Shown here piece by piece: positions 8,666 through 13,883 of a stretch of 13,883 bases of DNA. The notes beneath the pieces were generated by a model. The model was not told the DNA's origin and ran no database searches. It saw only the letters and a program-made list of their open reading frames with translations. Position 1 is the stretch's first letter. Every line of letters begins with the position of its first letter. The translations under genes were made by a program, and so were the position numbers. The DNA is taken from positions 1 through 13,883 of the forward strand of contig JAKABE010000040.1 in assembly GCA_021801945.1 (NCBI GenBank). The letters are read 5' to 3'. The stretch comes from Acidobacteriota bacterium. Lineage in GTDB: Bacteria; Acidobacteriota; Terriglobia; Terriglobales; Acidobacteriaceae.

Positions 8666-8878
8666 GCTTCTTGATCGTCGACGATTCGTCGGCGATGCGC
8701 GTATTCATTCGGAAGGTCATTGGTCTCACCGGACTCGAAGTAGGAGAATGTTGCGAAGCAGGAAACGGCGAAACAGAGAATGCCGGCGCTGGGAGCACGG
8801 GGATATGTGTCGAAGCCTTTTCTGCCGGAGGACCTCCGCGACGAAGTAGAGAAGATTCTGGGGGTAACCCGTGGCTGA
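8656..8878 (+). pseudogene. cheY: CheY with internal deletion and frame change
   Basis: The first frame from the ATG at 8656 reads as the N-terminal third of CheY (FLIVDDSSAMRVFIRKVIG, then CEAGNGE). At about 8773 the homology stops and resumes in the next frame with RMPALGARGYVSKPFLPEDL, continuing to the TGA at 8876-8878. Both pieces together give about 70-75 residues against about 120 for the family, so roughly 45-50 central residues are gone. The acidic pair and the lysine of SKPF survive. The phospho-acceptor Asp (LSDxxMPxMDG) and the conserved Thr/Ser are inside the gap. Without a frame shift, ribosomes run on in the first frame to a stop near 9000. Such a protein could not work as a response regulator. 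A misassembly is the alternative. Confidence 0.82.
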
Positions 8879-9231
8879 ACGCGATTTTGACCGATTACTG
8901 GAAGAGGGTGTGTCCTTGGTGCTGGAGAAGATGCTCTTCACCGCGCATCTGGGCCCGGCAGATGCAGAAGCGGGCAGAGCGTTCCTGGAGTCGAACCTAG
9001 GCTTTTGCGGACCGCTTTCGGGCACTCTTGCGGTGCGCGTCTCTGAGGCCGCGGCGCGTACTCTGGCGGCGGGCTTTCTGGGCGAAGAAGAGGATGCACT
9101 CACTGCCGCACAGCCCGGCCAGGTGGTCTGCGAAACGGCGAACATGCTGTGATCTTCCGACCGCTCAACGGAGCTTTGGGATCGAAAATGGAACGCTCAC
9201 AGTTTCTTTACGTCTGGTTGTACCGGCATGA
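8871..9231 (+). pseudogene. cheX: CheX/CheC-type phosphatase with internal deletion and frame change
   Basis: From the GTG at 8871, which overlaps the end of the cheY remnant, 93 residues read as a CheX/CheC-like protein: an N-terminal helix (DFDRLLEEGVSLVLEKM), a central sheet segment (GPLSGTLAVRV) and the phosphatase motif E-x2-N in VVCETANML. A TGA at 9150-9152 then stops this frame. A typical C-terminal strand pair (RSFGIENGTLTVSLRLVVPA) continues in another frame to the TGA at 9229-9231. The pieces sum to about 119 residues, and by family length perhaps 35-45 residues are missing at the join. The last stop overlaps the cheB ATG as ATGA, which shows that the 3' end of the original gene was here. 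Normal role: CheY-P dephosphorylation. Confidence 0.75.
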
Positions 9232-10271
9232 ACAGCAAGATCAAAGTGCTCATTGTGGATGACTCCGCGATCGTTCGCAAAGTGCTGACGGACTCGCTGT
9301 CGGCAGAGAGCGATATCGAGGTTGTGGGTACGGCTCCGGATCCTTACGTGGCGCGCGACAAGATTCTTTCGCTGCACCCGGATGTGCTGACGCTCGATAT
9401 TGAGATGCCGCGGATGGACGGCGTAACCTTCCTCAAGACGCTGATGCAGCATCACCCGATGCCAGTGATTGTTATCAGCTCTCTGGGAGCCTCGTCCAGC
9501 CGTGCGGCCATCGATGCGCTGGAAGCAGGTGCGATCGATGTGCTTGCCAAACCGGGCGGTCCGGAGCCGTTAAGAGAACTGCGCCTGAGCCTTGCCTCCA
9601 AGATTCGCACGGCTAGGATGGCCCGGCTGCGAGGATCTGCGCGGGAAGAGCATGCCGCATCCGCGCCGCCCGCGCGATCGAGTTCGGCAAAGCCGTTTCC
9701 GGCCTCGGCCATCATTGCCATCGGCGCGTCGACGGGGGGAACGGAAGCCATCCAGAAGATCCTCAGCAAGTTTCCGGAGAATTGTCCGGGGGTGGTGATT
9801 GCGCAGCACATTCCGGCGGTGTTTTCACGTACCTTTGCGGATCGCCTGAATGAGGCCTGCGCGATTCGGGTTCGCGAAGCTGAGGACGGAGACAGAGTTG
9901 AGCCAGGCTTGGCGCTGGTGGCGCCCGGCAACTTCCACATGCTGCTGCGGCGATCGCTCTCCGGATACCAGGTGGAGATCAAAGACGGACCTCTGGTTTG
10001 TTTTCAGCGGCCCGCGGTCGACGTGCTGTTTCATTCCGTTGCGGATGCTTCCGGGTCGCACGCCACCGCAGCCTTGCTTACCGGCATGGGCTCGGATGGA
10101 GCACAAGGCATGCTGGCACTGAAGAAGGCGGGCGCCCACACGATCGCACAGGACGAAGCCAGTTGTGTTGTATTTGGAATGCCGCGAGAGGCCATCCGGA
10201 AGGGCGCGGTCGATCGCGTTCTGCCGCTTGCCTCGATTTCCCACGCGCTGCTGGCCGAATGCCGCCGCTGA
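9228..10271 (+). CDS. cheB: CheB receptor methylesterase/glutaminase
   Basis: The intact 347-residue CheB removes methyl groups from receptors when phosphorylated by CheA. The receiver domain (about 1-120) has D11/D12-type acidic residues in LIVDDSAIVRKVL, phospho-acceptor D57 in TLDIEMPRMDG, and K109 in VLAKPGG. An Ala/Ser-rich linker (about 130-158) leads to the esterase domain, whose catalytic triad is S168 (IGASTGGTEA), H194 (IAQHIP) and D290 (GMGSDGA), each four residues later than in the enterobacterial enzyme. The ATG overlaps the stop of the preceding cheX remnant (ATGA), so cheB translation may depend on ribosomes reaching that stop. The frame disruptions upstream could therefore lower its expression. 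It is the last intact gene of the operon. Confidence 0.96.
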   Translation: MNSKIKVLIVDDSAIVRKVLTDSLSAESDIEVVGTAPDPYVARDKILSLHPDVLTLDIEMPRMDGVTFLKTLMQHHPMPVIVISSLGASSSRAAIDALEAGAIDVLAKPGGPEPLRELRLSLASKIRTARMARLRGSAREEHAASAPPARSSSAKPFPASAIIAIGASTGGTEAIQKILSKFPENCPGVVIAQHIPAVFSRTFADRLNEACAIRVREAEDGDRVEPGLALVAPGNFHMLLRRSLSGYQVEIKDGPLVCFQRPAVDVLFHSVADASGSHATAALLTGMGSDGAQGMLALKKAGAHTIAQDEASCVVFGMPREAIRKGAVDRVLPLASISHALLAECRR

Positions 10272-10299
10272 ACTTGCGGGCGGGATCATCGAGCCGACA

Positions 10300-10427
10300 G
10301 GTTGCGAGCTCGTATTCTTCCGCAAGAAGCGAGCCAACTCGGGATACAGGGCTTCGGGCAGAATGGGCTTCGCGACAAATCCATAGAACCGCAATCGTAT
10401 CCGAGAGCGGAGATCGCTGCTCAGGCT
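10300..10427 (-). pseudogene. C-terminal remnant of a receiver domain
   Basis: Reading from 10427 downward, the minus strand encodes SLSSDLRSRI, then FYGFVAKPILPEALYPELAR and FLRKN. This closely resembles the last strand-loop-helix of a receiver domain, including the conserved Lys-Pro. A TAG (10428-10430) cuts it off upstream, and no acidic pair or phospho-Asp is found in the 90 bases before the next gene. Downstream the frame runs on antisense through cheB without a natural stop. The end coordinate is only where the similarity fades. It is either the leftover of a response regulator or hybrid kinase once convergent with cheB, or a chance resemblance. Confidence 0.42.
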
Positions 10428-10522
10428 CTAAGCCGTGAATGCACCCGGAAGAAGTAACGCAATGTCCGATAACAGATATTCTGTAAACTGGGGCCGCGGC
10501 GTTTCCGAAATAGGATCATTGA

Positions 10523-11191
10523 GTGGTTTCGCGCTCTCTTCCTGCCTTTGTGCTGTCGCCCGTTGCCGTCGAAGACCTCGATTCCCTGCAACCGGTACTG
10601 GAGCGCCGGGGCTTTGATAACGAACCCATCCAGGCTGCATCTGCCGGCAGCCGGGTTTCACAGCTGCTCCAAGGCTGCGATCTGCGGTGGCACTGGGGGG
10701 GGCCGATCAGCGTCTACGACTGCGCGGACTACCTATTGACTACGTATTTCTGACTGACGAGATCGACTGCCTCCGGCAGCGCTTAGCGGCCCGGAAGCCT
10801 ACGCTGAGAATTTTCCTTGGCGCGCAAGCTCATGGCGGCTGCATTGGGCGCGCGCGTCTATCGGGAGCCTGCGGCACGGGGCCGGGAGCGCGCGGAGCGG
10901 AGATTGGATGGTTCCCGCTCCAGTCGACGATCGCTCCGCCTGTGCCGGACCGGAGGCGCACCTTTATTAGAATCAGACGGTTGCCCTAGAACACCTCGCG
11001 CTTAGCCTGCAGTTCCATCCAGAAGTGACTGAGCTTGGAGACTGGAAGGCTGGCAAATAGCTCATGCCTGCGAGCTGCGCCAGAAAGGTATTTCCGTGCC
11101 GGAGCTCAGGGCCGCTGCGCGGAACCATGGCCCTGTCCTGGAAGCCGTTGCCGGCGTCTTCTGGCAACGGAGGCTCGACTACATTTTGTAG
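10523..11191 (+). pseudogene. Decayed class I glutamine amidotransferase (GMP synthase-like)
   Basis: Fragments of one glutamine amidotransferase follow each other in order but in all three forward frames. From a GTG at 10523: AFVLSPVAVEDLDSLQPVLE and GGPISVYDCADY (first frame); LTDEIDCLRQRLAARKPTL and LGAQ (second); LMAAALGARVYREPA (first); EIGWFPL (second); LQFHPEVTE, with the catalytic His-Glu pair (third); CELRQKGISVPELRAAARNH through RLDYIL and TAG 11189-11191 (first). The nucleophile Cys expected before LGAQ is Phe. An 11-base tandem duplication explains one frame change. A run of eight G (10695-10702) and one extra base after LGAQ explain others. The stretch between EIGWFPL and QFHPEV is about 100 bases short. 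Such enzymes take ammonia from glutamine. This copy is dead by sequence. Its end overlaps the DUF151 gene by 13 bases, tail to tail. Confidence 0.85.
10727..10748 (+). repeat. 11-base tandem duplication causing a frame shift
   Basis: GACTACCTATT (10727-10737) is followed directly by GACTACGTATT (10738-10748), one mismatch in 11. Removing one copy restores the reading CADY-x-FLTDEIDCL across the join, so the duplication is a visible inactivating event in the amidotransferase pseudogene. Confidence 0.85.
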
Positions 11192-11667
11192 CGTCCTAGG
11201 TCTTCGTCGTTGAGGCCCTCAAGCCAATTTCGCAACTGCTCGGCGGTTGGTCCCTCGGGCGGGCTCGACGAATTGATCTTAGCGGTCTCCATCACCTGCT
11301 CTGCGACATAGATTGGGCAATCGGCCCGTAACGCCAGAGCGATGGCGTCGGAGGGGCGCGCATCCATGGTCAGGGTCTCATCGCCTTGGCGCAGCCAGAG
11401 CATGGCAAAGAAAGTCTCTTCTTTAATTTCTGTAATAACAACGCGTTCCAGGCTTGCATTCAAGCTGCGGATGAGATTCTTCGTCAGATCGTGAGTCATG
11501 GGACGCGGAGGAATCAGCTTTTCAATCTCCAAGGCGATTGCATTGGCCTCCGGAATTCCGACCCAAATCGGAATCACGGCATCGGAGGCGACATCCTTGA
11601 GCACCACGATGGGATTATTCGTGGATGGGTCGAGCATCAGGCCACGTATTCTCACTTCAATGTCCAT
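11179..11667 (-). CDS. DUF151 / bifunctional nuclease-family protein
   Basis: The 162-residue protein belongs to the DUF151 (BFN) family, whose plant members show RNase and DNase activity; the bacterial role is poorly known. Family blocks are clear: MLDPSTNNPIVVLKDV near the N-terminus, IPIWVGIPEANAIALEIEK, and RPSDAIALALRADCPIYVAEQV. A charged tail ends DEDLGRYKM. The frame is open to an ATG at 11706 inside miaB, but the ATG at 11665-11667 (MDIEVRIRGLML) is the usual family start and has an AGGGA stretch about seven bases upstream. It lies 28 bases after the miaB stop on the same strand, so the two are probably co-transcribed. Its 3' end overlaps the convergent amidotransferase pseudogene. 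Confidence 0.9.
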   Translation of the reverse strand: MDIEVRIRGLMLDPSTNNPIVVLKDVASDAVIPIWVGIPEANAIALEIEKLIPPRPMTHDLTKNLIRSLNASLERVVITEIKEETFFAMLWLRQGDETLTMDARPSDAIALALRADCPIYVAEQVMETAKINSSSPPEGPTAEQLRNWLEGLNDEDLGRYKM

Positions 11668-11695
11668 GGCATTCCCTTTTTCGCACACTTGGATC

Positions 11696-13015
11696 TTAGA
11701 CGGCATGACCAGTCAGACTGTTGGGATGTGTTGCAGTGATCCTCACCTGCAAATAACTGCCCGGGGCCGGCGCAATGGGCTTCGGCCAGGTGAAGTTGAC
11801 GGGCTTGTTCTGGCTGCTACGGCCGGAAATCTGGCCGCGCGCTGGATTCTGACCCTCAACCATCACCTCAAGAACCTGCCCTAAATGCTTGGCGTAATTA
11901 CTTCTCTGGATCTCGCGCTGGCGATCAAGCAGCACTTGAAGCCGGGTGGACTTTTCCACATCGGGGACGGAATCGATCATGACCAGTGCCGGCGTGTTGG
12001 GCCGAGCCGAATATTTGAAGGCGAAGACGCAGTCATACTCGACCTGGGCGAGCAGGTCCATGGTCTGGATGAAGTCGTCAGCGGTCTCGCCGGGAAAGCC
12101 TACGATGATGTCGGTGGAGATGGAGATGGGGCGGCGCGCTGCCTTGATCCAGGCAATCCGCTCCAGGTACCAGTCGGGGGTGTACTCGCGGGCCATCCTC
12201 TTGAGGACGCGCGCCGAGCCGGACTGCACGGGCAGGTGGACGTGGTCGCAGAGGGTGGGTACGGCGTCGATGGCCTCGACGATGTCACGGGTGAAGTCGC
12301 GCGGGTGGCTGGTAGTGAAGCGCACGCGGCGAATGCCGGGGACCTGGCCCACAGCGGCCAGCAGCTCCGCGAAGCTGCATTTCCCTTCCGGATCGCGGTA
12401 GCTGTTCACGTTCTGGCCGAGGAGCTGAATCTCGGTGTAGCCCAGGCCAGCGATCCGGTGGGCCTCTTCAAGCACCGAGGAGGAGGTGCGGCTGCGCTCT
12501 TTGCCGCGAGTGTAGGGGACGACGCAGTAGGAGCAGAACTTGTCACAGCCCTCGATGATGGTGATGTAGCTGCGGTAGGGGTTCAGGCGGGCGGTGAACT
12601 CGGTTTCAAAGGTCTCCTCAGTTTGGCGGTCGTCGAGGCCGGTGATGCGGTTTTCGCCTGCCTCTAGCCGGGCCAGCATCTCCGGCAGCTTGCGGTAGGA
12701 GGCTGAACCGGAGATCAGCGAGACGTGGGGTGCGCGGGCGAAGATCTTTTCGCCCTCCTGCTGGGCCACGCAGCCGAGCACGCCGAAGCGCTTGCCTGCT
12801 TTGTAGAGCGCCTTATAGTCGTTGAGGCGATGGAAGACCTTCTGCTCGGCCTTGTCGCGGATGGAGCAGGTGTTGTAGAGGATCAGGCCGGCCTCTTCTT
12901 CCGACTCGACCTGACGGTAGCCCCGTTGCCGCAGCGTGCCGATGACTTTCTCGGAGTCATGGGCGTTCATCTGACAGCCGAAGGTCTCCAAATAGAATGT
13001 CTTTTCCGGCTCCAT
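11696..13015 (-). CDS. miaB: tRNA-2-methylthio-N6-dimethylallyladenosine synthase MiaB
   Basis: The 439-residue radical-SAM methylthiotransferase adds a methylthio group to isopentenyl-A37 of tRNAs reading UNN codons. The N-terminal UPF0004 domain binds an auxiliary 4Fe-4S cluster through C14 (TFGCQMN), C50 (YNTCSIRDKAEQK) and C82 (LGCVAQQEG). The radical-SAM cluster motif CxxxCxxC is C156, C160 and C163 in EGCDKFCSYCVVPYTRG. HLPVQSGS and TDIIVGFPGET are typical of the family. A C-terminal TRAM domain (about 375-439) shows GQISGRSSQNKPVNFT. The pattern fits MiaB rather than RimO or MtaB. The start at 13015 has GGGAGG just upstream (revcomp of 13019-13024); the frame is open 11 codons further. 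It sits 54 bases after the cytochrome gene on the same strand. Confidence 0.95.
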   Translation of the reverse strand: MEPEKTFYLETFGCQMNAHDSEKVIGTLRQRGYRQVESEEEAGLILYNTCSIRDKAEQKVFHRLNDYKALYKAGKRFGVLGCVAQQEGEKIFARAPHVSLISGSASYRKLPEMLARLEAGENRITGLDDRQTEETFETEFTARLNPYRSYITIIEGCDKFCSYCVVPYTRGKERSRTSSSVLEEAHRIAGLGYTEIQLLGQNVNSYRDPEGKCSFAELLAAVGQVPGIRRVRFTTSHPRDFTRDIVEAIDAVPTLCDHVHLPVQSGSARVLKRMAREYTPDWYLERIAWIKAARRPISISTDIIVGFPGETADDFIQTMDLLAQVEYDCVFAFKYSARPNTPALVMIDSVPDVEKSTRLQVLLDRQREIQRSNYAKHLGQVLEVMVEGQNPARGQISGRSSQNKPVNFTWPKPIAPAPGSYLQVRITATHPNSLTGHAV

Positions 13016-13069
13016 GGACCTCCCAAGTATACCGTGATGTGAGTTCAAGCCGAGAGGATGCGCGCAGCC

Positions 13070-13486
13070 TCACTTGCGCGGCGCGGCGCCGTAGACGTGC
13101 AGGTAGGCGATCACGGCGGCTATCTGCTGAGGGGTCATTTGAAAGGCAAACGACGGCATCTTTCCCTTCCCGGTCAAGAGCAAATGCTGGACCCCGGCAT
13201 CGGTGGCCGGCTCGCCGTCAGGCAGCGTTTTGCGGGCGAACAGACCACGCAGATCGGGCGGCGCGGGCGTAATGCGCCAGTTGTTGTAGACGTGGCACTG
13301 AGCGCAACCGACCTGAAATAGGTGCTTTCCCTGCGTCTGAAGCGGGGTGAGCGCCGAGGAGGGTTTGGCCGACCGGCAGCCGGCCAGAACGAGAGCCGCC
13401 GCAGCCATCAATCCAGCGCCTGCAATGATGGAACGGCTCGCCTGAGCGAACGTCATTCTCTGAAAAATGGCTGTAATGGGGAACAT
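13070..13486 (-). CDS. Class I cytochrome c, probable lipoprotein
   Basis: This small mono-haem protein probably carries electrons at the outer face of the cytoplasmic membrane or in the periplasm. Counting from the ATG at 13486 there are 138 residues. A hydrophobic signal segment ends in the lipobox LVLAGC (C37), so lipid anchoring is likely. The haem attachment motif is C61-A-Q-C64-H65, and the probable axial Met is M110 in KGKMPSFAF, followed by the usual last helix (TPQQIAAVIAYLHVYG). A second ATG at 13454-13456 would give a 128-residue protein with the lipid Cys at 27, a more normal signal length. The GGAG next to the first ATG is too close to be a good ribosome site, so the second start may be right. 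It leads the minus-strand group with miaB and DUF151. The redox partner is unknown. Confidence 0.88.
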   Translation of the reverse strand: MFPITAIFQRMTFAQASRSIIAGAGLMAAAALVLAGCRSAKPSSALTPLQTQGKHLFQVGCAQCHVYNNWRITPAPPDLRGLFARKTLPDGEPATDAGVQHLLLTGKGKMPSFAFQMTPQQIAAVIAYLHVYGAAPRK

Positions 13487-13883
13487 CTCCAGAAACTGCG
13501 CCTGAAAAAACTCTCTTCAATTCAGGTGAATTCCCTTCTCCGGAATCCATATGTTCAGTCTGAGCGGGCGTGGGGCAAAGGTCAAGCGGAGCCGATCAGG
13601 GGAAACCGGCCGGTGTGGATTTGCCCATGGGCATGGAAGCAGGTTGGATCGTCTGCATGGGACGGGCAGGTGAGTTCAGCTGCGCATCGACGAAGATCTC
13701 GACAAACTCGAGATCCTTCTTCGAAAGGAAAAAAATCCGCGACTCGGGCGTGGTTTTCTTCCCAATATTACGAACGAGCTTGGCAAAAAAAAATCTGATC
13801 CAAAATATGGGAAAAATTTGTTTCTTTTTTGTTACTTTCTGTCAGATGGTTTGAATATTTATTTATTTCTTTATTGCCACTAT
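13487..13883. other. About 400 bases with no supported gene, ending in AT-rich DNA
   Basis: Upstream of the cytochrome gene I find no recognisable coding region. Two overlapping plus-strand frames (13322-13798 and 13570-13854) match nothing. A third frame from about 13680 reads LRIDEDLDKLEILLRKEKN, a plausible helical fragment with no start codon. Composition changes towards the end: there are nine consecutive A at 13785-13793 and only 20 of the last 83 bases are G or C. The cytochrome promoter should lie near the start of this stretch. Confidence 0.5.
13519..13532. promoter_or_regulatory. Perfect palindrome upstream of the cytochrome c gene
   Basis: AATTCA-GG-TGAATT is a 6-base perfect inverted repeat with a 2-base centre. 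It lies 32 bases before the cytochrome ATG at 13486 (62 before the alternative). Position and symmetry suit an operator for a dimeric regulator, but no regulator is named by the sequence and a short palindrome can occur by chance. Confidence 0.25.

Noticed and set aside
8650..9000. A single 116-residue protein in the first cheY frame
   Set aside because: After residue 40 the translation has no CheY similarity and covers the true CheY C-terminus and the cheX start in the wrong frame.
9825..10394. 189-codon minus-strand frame as a full gene
   Set aside because: Only its first 35 residues or so look like a protein family; the rest is antisense to cheB.
10462..10472. CCGATAAC resembling a sigma-28 -10 box before the amidotransferase remnant
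   Set aside because: The only TAAA-like stretch upstream is too close, so the promoter pair is not supported.

Overview
The window reads as GC-rich bacterial chromosome, most likely Acidobacteriota. That guess rests on the flavour of the proteins (HAMP-less MCP, MiaB, DUF151 nuclease, sialate O-acetylesterase) and is not tested. Its core is one chemosensory operon. Several small genes in and around it are damaged, while the large signalling genes are intact.

Layout. Bases 2-1156 (+) are the C-terminal part of a sialate O-acetylesterase cut by the window edge. Bases 1382-2186 (-) hold an intact cheY followed by a cheX-like gene missing its N-terminal half. Bases 2187-2806 have no gene I can support. 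Bases 2807-10271 (+) are the operon cheW-mcp-cheA-cheR-cheD-cheY*-cheX*-cheB. Most joins overlap by 1-10 bases, so translation is probably coupled. The starred cheY and cheX have each lost an internal segment and change frame at the scar; the CheY copy has lost its phospho-acceptor Asp. Past cheB lie a minus-strand receiver-domain remnant (about 10300-10427) and a decayed class I glutamine amidotransferase gene (10523-11191, +) that uses all three frames and has Phe in place of the nucleophile Cys. Its 3' end overlaps that of a DUF151/bifunctional nuclease gene on the other strand. The minus strand then carries, in transcription order, a cytochrome c lipoprotein, miaB and DUF151 (13486 down to 11179). 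The last 80 or so bases turn sharply AT-rich.

How it works together. The membrane MCP, CheW and CheA form the sensory complex. CheR, CheB and CheD adjust receptor methylation and deamidation. Phosphoryl groups from CheA could go to CheB and to the intact divergent CheY. Both CheX-like phosphatase genes are broken here, so signal termination must rely on another locus or on CheY and CheB self-dephosphorylation, unless the scars are assembly errors. I see no tRNA, rRNA, CRISPR array, insertion sequence or complete mobile element.
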